DNA from: an uncultured Collinsella sp.
GTDB lineage: Bacteria; Actinomycetota; Coriobacteriia; Coriobacteriales; Coriobacteriaceae
Length of the DNA stretch: 22,302 bases
Assembly (NCBI GenBank): GCA_900551555.1
Contig: URWC01000011.1
Span: 1 to 22,302, forward strand
Direction: 5' to 3'
Numbering within the stretch: the first letter of the stretch is position 1; each line of letters begins with the position of its first letter. The notes beneath the pieces were generated by a model. It worked only from the letters and a program-made list of their open reading frames with translations. It did not search any database and was not told the DNA's origin. Shown one piece after another: positions 15,053 through 22,115 of this stretch. The position numbers and the translations under genes are program-made.

Positions 15053-16339
15053 CTATTTAAAGAATCCATCGTAATCATACATCTTGATCTGGCCTTCGAG
15101 CTTATCGACCGTGTCGAGCACGACGCCGACCATGATGAGGATGGACGTGCCGCCAAATGCCTGGATCAGCTGGTTACCCGTAAAGGAGAAGATGATCGAA
15201 GGCACGATGGCGATGAGCGCCAAAAAGACAGCGCTGGGAAGCGTGATCTTGTTGAGCGCGTTCTTGATGTAGGCCGCGGTAGCCCTACCCGGACGGACGC
15301 CCGGAATAAAGCCGCCCTGCTTCTTAAGGTTGTCGGCCGTGTCATCGGGGTTGAACACCATGGAGGTGTAGAAGTACGCGAAGAACACGATGAGGACAAC
15401 GTTAAGCACCCAGTTGAGCCAACCGGTCGAAAGCGCGGAGGCAACTGCCTGAATCCAGCCGATGCCGGGGAAGAACACGGCAATCTGAGCCGGGAAGTAC
15501 AGCAGCGCCGAAGCGAAGATGATCGGCACGACACCCGCGGTGTTGACCTTGATGGGCAGGTAGGTGGTCTGGCCGCCCATCATGCGACGGCCCACGACGC
15601 GTTTGGCGTAGGAGACCGGGATGCGGCGCTGGCCGCGCTCAAGGAAAACAATCAGCGGGATAACCAGCAAGATGATGGCGCAGATGATCACCATGGTGAT
15701 GATGCCACCGGCATTGCCCTCGGTGCTGGAGAAGATAGCCTGCGGCAGACCGGCCATGATGTTCGCAAAGATGATCAGCGACATGCCATTGCCGATACCG
15801 CGCTGGGTGATGAGCTCACCAATCCACATGATCAGCATGGCGCCCGCGGTGAGCGTGCCGACGATCATGAGGTCGAAGATGATCTCGGGAGCGCCGGCAC
15901 CATTAAAGCTGATGCCGAAGCTCTTAAAGAGGAAGAGGTAACCCACGGAGTTGAGGATTGCCAGAGCCAGGGTGAGGTAACGCGAATACTGCGTAATCTT
16001 GGTCTGACCGACCTCGCCCTCGCGGGCAAGCTCATGCATGGAAGGCACAACGGCCTGGAGCATCTGGAGGATGATCGAGCTGGTGATGTAAGGCATGATG
16101 CCCAGCGAAAACACCGACACATAGCTCAACGCGCCGCCAGAGAAAAGATTCAGGAGGGCCATAGCACCTGCGGCGACCGAATTGTTATCGGTCGAGAAAA
16201 GGCCCAGCATCCCCTGGAAGGGAATGCCGGGCACAGGAACGTGCGCACCAATGCGGTACACGACGAGCATAGCTATGGTAAAAAGAATCTTTTCGCGCAA
16301 TTCTTTGATGCGGAAAGCATTCTTAAGACCATTTAGCAC
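15053..16339 (-). CDS. secY: Preprotein translocase subunit SecY, GTG start
   Basis: SecY is the ten-span membrane channel for protein export and insertion. The 428-residue protein opens with LKNAFRIKELREKILFTIAM, has the signature FSLGIMPYITSSIILQML (about 77-94), several further hydrophobic segments, and the cytoplasmic loop FIPGVRPG. The start is a GTG at 16339; it overlaps the last 7 nt of rplO (GTGCTAA), so translation is probably coupled. The only ribosome-site-like sequence is a distant AAAGG inside rplO. The next in-frame Met codon is 22 residues farther and would remove conserved sequence. Confidence 0.96.
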   Translation of the reverse strand: MLNGLKNAFRIKELREKILFTIAMLVVYRIGAHVPVPGIPFQGMLGLFSTDNNSVAAGAMALLNLFSGGALSYVSVFSLGIMPYITSSIILQMLQAVVPSMHELAREGEVGQTKITQYSRYLTLALAILNSVGYLFLFKSFGISFNGAGAPEIIFDLMIVGTLTAGAMLIMWIGELITQRGIGNGMSLIIFANIMAGLPQAIFSSTEGNAGGIITMVIICAIILLVIPLIVFLERGQRRIPVSYAKRVVGRRMMGGQTTYLPIKVNTAGVVPIIFASALLYFPAQIAVFFPGIGWIQAVASALSTGWLNWVLNVVLIVFFAYFYTSMVFNPDDTADNLKKQGGFIPGVRPGRATAAYIKNALNKITLPSAVFLALIAIVPSIIFSFTGNQLIQAFGGTSILIMVGVVLDTVDKLEGQIKMYDYDGFFK

Positions 16340-16782
16340 GGCAGCTCGACCTTTCCGCCGGCGGCCTCGATCTTGGCCTGCGCAGAAGCGCTGACCTTGT
16401 CGACCTTGACCGTGAACTTCTTGGTGAGCTCACCATTGCCGAGCACCTTGACGGGCTCGAACTCGCTCTTGGTGATGCGAGCGGCCTTAAGAGCGGCACC
16501 GTCGATCACAGCGCCGTCCTCGAACTTACGCTCGAGACGCTCAACGTTAACAGCGGTGTACTCGATACGACGGGGGTTGCGGAAGCCCGGAAGCTTGGGC
16601 AGGCGCATAGCCAGCGGAGTCTGGCCACCCTCAAAGCCGGCACCCTTGGTGCCGCCAGAGCGGGAACCCTGGCCCTTCTGGCCGCGGCCAGAAGTGGTGC
16701 CGTGACCCGAAGAATTGCCACGGCCGACGCGCTTGCGGTTCTTGGTGGAACCGGGCGCGGGAGTAAGATCGTGAAGCTGCAT
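16333..16782 (-). CDS. rplO: 50S ribosomal protein L15 (uL15)
   Basis: uL15 is a late-assembly large-subunit protein. The 149-residue protein starts MQLHDLTPAPGSTKNRKRVG and has the glycine-rich RGNSSGHGTTSGRGQKGQGS block, then FEGGQTPLAMRLPKLPGF, all typical. The GAGGAG ribosome site overlaps the end and stop codon of rpmD 3 nt upstream. Its stop overlaps the secY start. Confidence 0.97.
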   Translation of the reverse strand: MQLHDLTPAPGSTKNRKRVGRGNSSGHGTTSGRGQKGQGSRSGGTKGAGFEGGQTPLAMRLPKLPGFRNPRRIEYTAVNVERLERKFEDGAVIDGAALKAARITKSEFEPVKVLGNGELTKKFTVKVDKVSASAQAKIEAAGGKVELPC

Positions 16783-16785
16783 TTG

Positions 16786-16968
16786 CTACTCCTCTACAAT
16801 CTCGACAAGGTGCTTGACCTTGAAGATCATGCCGCGGACGGACTCGTTGTCAGCAATCTCGCGAACCTCGCGGATCCTGTGGAGACCGAGGGCACGGACA
16901 GTACGGACCTGGTCCTGCTTGCAACCGTTGGTGCTGCGGACCTGCTTGATCTTGATGGTGTCAGCCAT
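16786..16968 (-). CDS. rpmD: 50S ribosomal protein L30 (uL30)
   Basis: This 60-residue protein (IKIKQVRSTNGCKQDQVRTV, then GLHRIREVREIADNESVRGM) is bacterial uL30 at full length. The ATG at 16968 lies 2 nt after the rpsE stop, and its AAGGAG is inside the last codons of rpsE, so translation is likely coupled. Confidence 0.96.
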   Translation of the reverse strand: MADTIKIKQVRSTNGCKQDQVRTVRALGLHRIREVREIADNESVRGMIFKVKHLVEIVEE

Positions 16969-16970
16969 GC

Positions 16971-17495
16971 TTAGTTCTCCTTACCAACGAACATCTCGGA
17001 GACCGTCAGGCCACGGCGAGCCGCGACGTCCTCAGGGCTGGAGAGCTCCTTGAGGCCCTCGACGGCAGCCTTGATGATGTTGAGGCCGTTGTCGGTACCG
17101 AGGGACTTGGACAGGACGTTCTTGATGCCAGCAAGCTCGAAGAGGGGACGCACAGCGCCGCCGGCGATAACGCCGGTACCCTCGACAGCGGGCTTGATGA
17201 TGATGCGGCCGGCACCAAAGTGACCGAGAACCTCGTGTGGAATGGTGCCCTGATCGGTCACCGGCACGTGGAACATGTTCTTCTTGGCATCGAGAGACGC
17301 CTTGGAGATGGCCATGGGCACCTCAGCGGACTTGCCCATGCCAACGCCGACGTTGCCCTTGCCGTCGCCAACGACGACGAGAGCGACGAGGCTCATGCGA
17401 CGACCACCCTTGACGGTCTTCGACACGCGGTTGATGTAAACGACGCGCTCCTCGAACTCGGAGGCCTCGCGCTGCTGCTTCTGATTACGAGCCAT
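16971..17495 (-). CDS. rpsE: 30S ribosomal protein S5 (uS5)
   Basis: uS5 helps form the mRNA entry site and affects decoding accuracy. The 174-residue protein has the N-terminal double-stranded-RNA-like domain (RVVYINRVSKTVKGGRRMSL, then ALVVVGDGKGNVGVGMGKS) and the C-terminal domain (IIIKPAVEGTGVIAGGAVRP, then LSKSLGTDNGLNIIKAA). ATG at 17495 after TAGGAGG. It is 14 nt downstream of rplR. Confidence 0.97.
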   Translation of the reverse strand: MARNQKQQREASEFEERVVYINRVSKTVKGGRRMSLVALVVVGDGKGNVGVGMGKSAEVPMAISKASLDAKKNMFHVPVTDQGTIPHEVLGHFGAGRIIIKPAVEGTGVIAGGAVRPLFELAGIKNVLSKSLGTDNGLNIIKAAVEGLKELSSPEDVAARRGLTVSEMFVGKEN

Positions 17496-17509
17496 GTGCT
17501 ACATACCTC

Positions 17510-17878
17510 CTAGAACTCGAGACCGGCGGCACGAGCACCGTCGGCGAGGGCCTTGACGCGGCCATGGTAGATACGGCCACCGCGATCGAAGGCGACCTTG
17601 GTAATGCCGGCCTCGATGGCGCGCTTGCCAACGAGCTGACCGACCTTCTCCGCAGCCTCCTTGTTCGAGGTGTGGGTGCCCTTGAACTCGGCCTCGAGGG
17701 TCGAGGCAGAGACGAGCGTCAGGCTGGAGCCCTTGCTGTCGTCGATGATCTGGGCATAGATGTTGGCGTTAGTACGGGTCACGCGAAGACGCGGACGCTC
17801 GGAGGTACCCGAGACCTTGCCGCGAACACGACGCTGACGACGCTTGAGGCCTTCCAGCTTCGCCTTATGCTTGTTCAT
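17510..17878 (-). CDS. rplR: 50S ribosomal protein L18 (uL18)
   Basis: uL18 binds 5S rRNA with uL5. The 122-residue protein has a basic N-terminus (KRRQRRVRGKVSGTSERPRL), then RTNANIYAQIIDD and the C-terminal VAFDRGGRIYHGRVKALADG. ATG at 17878 with AGGAG 8 nt upstream. A 75-nt gap with a perfect stem-loop separates it from rplF. Confidence 0.97.
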   Translation of the reverse strand: MNKHKAKLEGLKRRQRRVRGKVSGTSERPRLRVTRTNANIYAQIIDDSKGSSLTLVSASTLEAEFKGTHTSNKEAAEKVGQLVGKRAIEAGITKVAFDRGGRIYHGRVKALADGARAAGLEF

Positions 17879-17906
17879 ACGTAAACTCCTAAAAAGGTTG
17901 ATCTTG

Positions 17907-17928
17907 CCAGCACCTGACGGGGTGCTGG
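17907..17928 (-). other. Stem-loop between rplF and rplR
   Basis: CCAGCACC (17907-17914) and GGTGCTGG (17921-17928) form a perfect 8-bp stem with a 6-nt loop. On the minus strand it is followed by CAAGATCAACC, not T, so it should not stop transcription. A processing, stability or protein-binding role is possible. Confidence 0.45.
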
Positions 17929-17953
17929 TCTTATGCGAGTGAGTCGGTTACGA

Positions 17954-18490
17954 CTACTTGGCGGCCTTACCCAGCTTGCGGCGGATGTGCTCGCCAACGT
18001 AGTGGATACCCTTGCCCTTGTAAGGCTCGGGAGGACGATGGCCGCGGATCTCAGCGGCGATCTGACCGACCTGCTGCTTGTTGATACCCTTGACGTTCAC
18101 GTGGGTGTTGTCGGGAACCTCGAAGGTGATGCCCTCGGGAGCCTCGACGATCACGGGGTGCGAGAAGCCCAGGGAGAACTCGAGGTTCTTGCCCTTCTGC
18201 TGCACGCGGTAACCGACGCCGGCGAGCTCGAGCTTCTTCTCGAAGCCCTCGGAAACGCCAACAACCATGTTGTGGATGAGGGCACGGGTGAGGCCGTGGC
18301 GGGCACGGGTCTCACGCTCGTCGTCGGGACGGGAAACGGTGAGGACGTTGTCCTCGACGTTGATAGCGAGCTTCTCAAAGACATCGAGCTCGAGCTGGCC
18401 CTTGGGGCCCTTGACGACAACGTTGTTGCCGTTGACTGCCACTTCGACTCCGGCGGGAATCTGGACAGGCTTATTACCGATACGAGACAC
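17954..18490 (-). CDS. rplF: 50S ribosomal protein L6 (uL6), GTG start
   Basis: uL6 lies near the factor-binding site of the large subunit. The 178-residue protein has the usual two-domain layout: SRIGNKPVQIPAGVEVAVNG, VVKGPKGQLELDV, then the C-terminal signature PEPYKGKGIHYVGEHIRRK. The start is a GTG at 18490 with AAGGAG 6 nt upstream; no ATG gives the conserved N-terminus. Confidence 0.97.
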   Translation of the reverse strand: MSRIGNKPVQIPAGVEVAVNGNNVVVKGPKGQLELDVFEKLAINVEDNVLTVSRPDDERETRARHGLTRALIHNMVVGVSEGFEKKLELAGVGYRVQQKGKNLEFSLGFSHPVIVEAPEGITFEVPDNTHVNVKGINKQQVGQIAAEIRGHRPPEPYKGKGIHYVGEHIRRKLGKAAK

Positions 18491-18523
18491 GGTGATCTCC
18501 TTTCCTTCTACCTACCGAGCGAA

Positions 18524-18922
18524 TTACCAGACGTAAGCGATGATCTCGCCGCCGACGTTGTGCTTGCGAGCATCGCGGTCGGTCATGACGCCATGGCTGG
18601 TGGAAATAATGGCGGTACCAAGGCCACCGCGGACGCGGGGCATGTCGGCAACGCCGGTGTACTTACGCAGGCCCGGCTTGGAAATGCGGCGGATGCCGTT
18701 GATGACCTTAGCCTTCTTGGGACCATACTTAAGCGTGATGTGCAGAGTCTTCTGGGGAACGGTGTCCTCGACATCGTAGCCCTCGATGTAGCCCTCCTCG
18801 TGCAGAACACGAGCGATCTCGACGAGCTTCTTGCTGCTCGGCGTGGAGACCGTGGCCTTGTTCACAGAGTTAGCGTTACGGATGCGCGTAAGCATATCTG
18901 CGATCGGGTCTGTAAGGTTCAT
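18524..18922 (-). CDS. rpsH: 30S ribosomal protein S8 (uS8)
   Basis: uS8 binds the central domain of 16S rRNA; in E. coli it also represses the spc operon from a site near rplE. The 132-residue protein has NLTDPIADMLTRIRNANSVN, RRISKPGLRKY and the C-terminal signature GTAIISTSHGVMTDRDARK. ATG at 18922 after AAGGAGAA. The gap to rpsN is 119 nt, which is wide for this operon; I see no convincing terminator or promoter in it. Confidence 0.97.
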   Translation of the reverse strand: MNLTDPIADMLTRIRNANSVNKATVSTPSSKKLVEIARVLHEEGYIEGYDVEDTVPQKTLHITLKYGPKKAKVINGIRRISKPGLRKYTGVADMPRVRGGLGTAIISTSHGVMTDRDARKHNVGGEIIAYVW

Positions 18923-19041
18923 ACAGATTCTCCTTCGTTCTTGATGAACACGTGCTCTTGGTTCTTCGCCGCCCTTAACGGCAAAGCCTTTTTAGCGCGT
19001 TTTCCCTGTTCCAAACTGATGCTTGAAACGCTGGTAGTGAC

Positions 19042-19227
19042 TTACCAGCTGGCCTTCTTAACGCCGGGAAGCTCGCCCTTGAGTGCAAGCTCGCGGAAGC
19101 AGACACGGCACAGGCCGAACTTGCGGTACACAGAGTGCGGACGGCCGCAGCGCTGGCAGCGCGTGTACTCACGAGTAGAGAACTTCTGCTTGCGATTGCA
19201 CTTGACGATCATCGATGTCTTAGCCAC
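19042..19227 (-). CDS. rpsN: 30S ribosomal protein S14 type Z (uS14), GTG start
   Basis: The 61-residue protein is the short zinc-binding uS14: Cys24-x2-Cys27 (CQRC) and Cys40-x2-Cys43 (CRVC) form the zinc site, and it ends GELPGVKKASW. The start is a GTG at 19227 after a strong GAGGAGG. Type Z is the housekeeping form in many Gram-positives and actinobacteria. A zinc-free paralogue, if any, is not in this window. Confidence 0.97.
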   Translation of the reverse strand: MAKTSMIVKCNRKQKFSTREYTRCQRCGRPHSVYRKFGLCRVCFRELALKGELPGVKKASW

Positions 19228-19261
19228 TTATATCCTCCTCACATAGAGTATTGTTCGCCCC

Positions 19262-19291
19262 AAGCGCCGCCCCCTTGTGGGAACGGCGCTT
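19262..19291 (-). other. Stem-loop between rplE and rpsN
   Basis: AAGCGCCG (19262-19269) and CGGCGCTT (19284-19291) form a perfect 8-bp stem with CCC/GGG pairing possible inside the loop. On the minus strand GGGGCGAA follows rather than T, so it is not an intrinsic terminator. It lies 15 nt after the rplE stop. Confidence 0.45.
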
Positions 19292-19306
19292 ATAGGGCAG
19301 GTGAAC

Positions 19307-19864
19307 CTATTTCTTGAACGGGAAACCGAAGGCGTCCAGAAGGGCCTTGGCCTCCTCATCGGTGTTGGCGGTAGTCACGAAAGTGATGTCCATACCGCGC
19401 TGGTGATCGACGGAGTCGAAGTCGATCTCGGGGAAGATGAGCTGCTCGGTGACGCCCATGGAGAAGTTACCACGGCCGTCGAAGCTCTTGGCGGAGATGC
19501 CGCGGAAGTCGCGGATACGGGGGATCGCGACGGAGGTCAGACGATCGAAGAACTCCCACATACGGTCGCCACGCAGGGTAACCTTGCAGCCGATCGGCAT
19601 ACCAGCGCGCAGGCGGAAGGTAGCGATGGACTTGCGGGCACGGGTGATCATCGGCTGCTGGCCGGTGATGGCGCGCAGGTCGCGCACGGCACCGTCGATG
19701 GCCTTGGAATCGGTAGCGGCCTCGCCGACACCCATGTTCACGACGATCTTCTCAAACTTGGGGATCATCATGACGTTCTCGTACTGGAACTTGTCCTGAA
19801 GCTGCTGCTTGACCTCGTTGTTGTACTTGGTCTTCAGACGCGGCACATACTTCTCTTCTGCCAT
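19307..19864 (-). CDS. rplE: 50S ribosomal protein L5 (uL5)
   Basis: uL5 joins 5S rRNA to the central protuberance and touches the P-site tRNA. The 185-residue protein has RLKTKYNNEVKQQLQDKFQY, KIVVNMGVGEA, RKSIATFRLRAGMPIGCKVT and the C-terminal GMDITFVTTANTDEEAKALL. ATG at 19864 with AAGGAG 6 nt upstream. It is the first ribosomal gene of the block; rplX, which normally precedes it closely, is absent, and instead a 301-nt non-coding gap leads to xdhC. Confidence 0.97.
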   Translation of the reverse strand: MAEEKYVPRLKTKYNNEVKQQLQDKFQYENVMMIPKFEKIVVNMGVGEAATDSKAIDGAVRDLRAITGQQPMITRARKSIATFRLRAGMPIGCKVTLRGDRMWEFFDRLTSVAIPRIRDFRGISAKSFDGRGNFSMGVTEQLIFPEIDFDSVDHQRGMDITFVTTANTDEEAKALLDAFGFPFKK

Positions 19865-20001
19865 TGTTCACTCCTTCTTGGGGTTTTAAGCACGGGGCGT
19901 GGCCACGATGGGTTGTCCTCGTGCCTCCTGGCTGCATCCGCGCCGCTCATGGCATTTTGCGGTTTGGACTCGACGCAGCAGGAGCCGACAAAACAATCGG
20001 T

Positions 20002-20030
20002 ACTATACGCGCATCGGGAGCGTATTTCCA
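20002..20030 (-). promoter_or_regulatory. Candidate promoter of the rplE operon
   Basis: On the minus strand TGGAAA (20030-20025), a 17-nt spacer and TATAGT (20007-20002) match the sigma-70-type consensus at four and five of six bases. The start would be near 19995, giving a leader of about 130 nt before rplE. It is the best match in the gap and a promoter is needed here because the upstream neighbour is xdhC. Confidence 0.5.
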
Positions 20031-20080
20031 GAAAAACCTCGTCTGCCTGCACAACTCCACAACTCCCCCGCACAAATAGC

Positions 20081-20147
20081 AGTTGCGGTGAAATAGGGAC
20101 TGTTTGGCGGCCTAACAGGCTTAAACAGTCCGTATTTCACCGCAACT
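20081..20147. repeat. Near-perfect 25-bp palindrome, 67 nt in all
   Basis: AGTTGCGGTGAAATAGGGAC with TGTTT (20081-20105) is the reverse complement of 20123-20147 except for one G/G-type mismatch, with a 17-nt loop (20106-20122) that can pair further (GCCT/AGGC). No T run follows on either strand. It sits 18 nt after the xdhC stop. The shape suits a dispersed palindromic repeat (REP- or MITE-like) or a strong 3'-end mRNA stem; other copies cannot be checked here. I see no target duplication at its edges. Confidence 0.75.
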
Positions 20148-20165
20148 TAATTGGTGGGGATGCGA

Positions 20166-21209
20166 TTAGCGCTTGCGGGGGACGAGTTTGGTGCGGCGCA
20201 GGTGGATCATCTCGGCGGCGATGGAGATAGCGATCTCCTCGGGATCCTCTGCCTTGATGGCAACGCCGATCGGCAGGTGCAGCTCGTCGATCTGGTCCTG
20301 CGTAAAGCCCTCCTGCTCCAGGCGGGCGCGCACAAAGGCCGTCTTGCGACGCGAGCCCAGACAGCCCAGGTAGGCAGGCTTGGCGCGCATGGCCTGAATC
20401 ACCACGTCGATATCGGACTTGTGGCCTGCTGTGGCCACAACCACCAAGTCGCGCGGACCGATGGGACACAGCTCGCTCAGATTCTTGTAATCGACCAAGC
20501 GACGATCGTAGACACCGGGCACCCATTCGGGGGTCAGCGTGCCGGGGCGGTCGTCGCAAACCACGACGGCAAAGCCCGCCGCCGTGAGCACCCGCGCCGT
20601 CGCAGCGCCCACGTGGCCGCAGCCAAAGATATAGGTCAGGCCCTCGGGGCAGAGCGTCTCGATGTGCGCCGCGGGAATCTCGGAGGCCGCGTTGGTGTAG
20701 GTGACCCTACTCCCCTCCTCCACCAGCGAAAGCCCGGGGCAGCCCGCAATGGTGCGGCGCGATTCCTCGCCATGGTACTCGGCCACATCGCCCTCGAGCG
20801 CGCTCGCGATAAACGGCTCAAAGTCGATGACGAAGTCGCCGATGCGCCGATAGGCCAAGACGTCGGCAATTTCCTGGAACAACGGTGCCTGAGTCGCATC
20901 CAGATGCAGGTAGCACAGGCAGATGGCTCCGCCGCAGATCATGCCGGTATCGGAGTTCTCGCCGCCCATGGTGTAGCGGACCAGACGCGACTGTCCCGCG
21001 CTCAGGAGCTCGCGCGCCTCATCCAGCGCAAAGAGCTCAATCTTGCCGCCGCCGATGGTGCCCGCTTGGCTGCCATCGGCAAAGACGGCCATCCAGGCGC
21101 CCACGCCGCGCGGCGATGACCCTGCCGTGCCGGCAACTACCACCAGCTCGCACGTCTTACCAGCCTTCAGAGCGCCAAGCGCGGCATTCACCACATCGAG
21201 CTTTTCCAT
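20166..21209 (-). CDS. xdhC: XdhC/CoxI family molybdenum hydroxylase accessory protein
   Basis: XdhC-type proteins bind molybdenum cofactor, assist its sulfuration and insert it into xanthine dehydrogenase-like enzymes in the cytoplasm. The 347-residue protein has the XdhC/CoxI domain, with GSSPRGVGAWM (30-40), GTIGGGKIE (50-58) and MICGG (90-94), followed by the XdhC Rossmann domain, with IFGCGHVG (194-201), GSRRK (285-289) and HLPIG (311-315). Length is normal. ATG at 21209, only 9 nt after the yqeB stop, with its AGGAAA site overlapping that stop, so the two are one transcript. The hydroxylase itself is not in the window. The large palindrome 20081-20147 follows the stop. Confidence 0.93.
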   Translation of the reverse strand: MEKLDVVNAALGALKAGKTCELVVVAGTAGSSPRGVGAWMAVFADGSQAGTIGGGKIELFALDEARELLSAGQSRLVRYTMGGENSDTGMICGGAICLCYLHLDATQAPLFQEIADVLAYRRIGDFVIDFEPFIASALEGDVAEYHGEESRRTIAGCPGLSLVEEGSRVTYTNAASEIPAAHIETLCPEGLTYIFGCGHVGAATARVLTAAGFAVVVCDDRPGTLTPEWVPGVYDRRLVDYKNLSELCPIGPRDLVVVATAGHKSDIDVVIQAMRAKPAYLGCLGSRRKTAFVRARLEQEGFTQDQIDELHLPIGVAIKAEDPEEIAISIAAEMIHLRRTKLVPRKR

Positions 21210-21218
21210 TGCAATTTC

Positions 21219-22013
21219 CTATCCCTGGAATACACCGGTGAGCATGGCGAGCGCCTCGAGCACGCCGCCACCGACCGACCTCGCCTTGTCCGAAATGTAG
21301 TTGATATAGCTGGTGTCGCCGCGCGGGTCGACATCGGCGCACTTAAAGCCCTCGGTAACTCGAACGCCGTCTGCCAAAAGGCCGCGCAGGCAGCCGTCAA
21401 TCTGCGTGACCATGGGCGTATCGCCCGCGTAGCCAATCACGTCTCCGGCGCTCACGATATCGCCGATCGCATGGTCGGACCGAAACACGCCGGCGGCGGG
21501 GCTGTGGATAACGCGCTCCTTGCCATAGCCGGCGATGACACCCGGCACGCCCGTATTGGGCTGGGGCGAGCCCTGGGTGATGACGCGGCCGAGGAAATGA
21601 CCGCGCATGGTCTCGACCACGGCGTCGCAATCGACCGGCGCGGTAAAGCCCGGCCCCACGGCGATAACGACAGGCGCCATATCGCGCGTGGTGCCCAGGT
21701 TGCGCTTAGCCAGAATTGCGTCGACCACGGCAGCGGGTTTCAGTTCGTCGAGCATCTTGGCCTGGGGGTCCACCACCACGGCGACATCCCCCGCCTCGGT
21801 AATCGCAAGCGCCTCAGCCGGCGACTGTGCCAAGCGAGCGCGAATGCCCTCGACCTCGACCTCGCCCAAGCGAATGGCCTCGCAAAAACTGATCGTGCGA
21901 CGGATGCACGTGGGGACCGCGATATCGGCCATGACGACCGACACGCCGGCGCGCACCAGACGAGCAGCCACACCCGTGGCGATATCGCCGGCGCCGCGAA
22001 CATAAACGAGCAT
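21219..22013 (-). CDS. yqeB: YqeB/EF2563 family protein of selenium-dependent molybdenum hydroxylase systems
   Basis: The 264-residue protein begins MLVYVRGAGDIATGVAARLV, a dinucleotide-fold-like start, and ends with the family block CADVDPRG, then INYISDKARSVGGGVLEAL. This family is recognised by its constant company with xdhC, yqeC and selenium-dependent molybdenum hydroxylases; its biochemical role is not settled. GSPQPNTGVPGVIAGYGKER and the following IHSPAAGVFRSDHAIGD resemble a biotinyl-like barrel, which is only an impression. The ATG at 22013 has GGAGG 10 nt upstream. Divergent yqeC and downstream xdhC support the assignment. Confidence 0.88.
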   Translation of the reverse strand: MLVYVRGAGDIATGVAARLVRAGVSVVMADIAVPTCIRRTISFCEAIRLGEVEVEGIRARLAQSPAEALAITEAGDVAVVVDPQAKMLDELKPAAVVDAILAKRNLGTTRDMAPVVIAVGPGFTAPVDCDAVVETMRGHFLGRVITQGSPQPNTGVPGVIAGYGKERVIHSPAAGVFRSDHAIGDIVSAGDVIGYAGDTPMVTQIDGCLRGLLADGVRVTEGFKCADVDPRGDTSYINYISDKARSVGGGVLEALAMLTGVFQG

Positions 22014-22115
22014 TCCCGGGACACCTCCCTGTGCTACGGTTTGAGCAGAGCAAATGCGGTTCGACCGCTACTCTGATGATTATTTATTATCACAGTATTA
22101 TACGGCGGTGAACAG
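22014..22115. promoter_or_regulatory. Divergent control region between yqeB and yqeC
   Basis: This 102-nt gap has an AT-rich core (22078-22102) with TATTAT (22096-22101) on the plus strand and TATAAT (22102-22097) on the minus strand, both -10-like, but neither has a good -35 partner. A dyad GCGGT/ACCGC (22056-22068) nested in AGAG/CTCT could be an operator. Confidence 0.35.

Larger units (their letters stand above)
19865..20165. other. 301-nt gap at the broken edge of the spc operon
   Basis: Between rplE and xdhC no frame looks coding. In the place where rplX would end I see no L24-like residues. The region holds a candidate promoter for rplE (20002-20030), a leader of about 130 nt containing the 10-bp palindrome CGTGGCCACG (19898-19907) flanked by GCACG/CGTGC, and a large palindrome next to xdhC (20081-20147). 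Confidence 0.6.

Noticed and set aside
14951..16336. Plus-strand open frame of 461 codons opposite secY
   Set aside because: It is Asp/His/Arg rich, the mirror of hydrophobic SecY codons; secY is certain.
17933..19246. Plus-strand open frame of 437 codons opposite rplF, rpsH and rpsN
   Set aside because: It crosses three real genes and their spacers; no domain seen.
19834..20073. Small minus-strand frame upstream of rplE, as an rplX remnant
   Set aside because: The translation has no L24/KOW features and overlaps the rplE start in another frame.
20081..20147. Palindrome read as a standard intrinsic terminator
   Set aside because: No T run on either strand.
20071..20160. Insertion sequence or complete transposon at the operon break
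   Set aside because: No transposase frame and no target-site duplication around the palindrome.
20151..21119. Plus-strand open frame opposite xdhC
   Set aside because: xdhC has all family motifs; this is a shadow frame.
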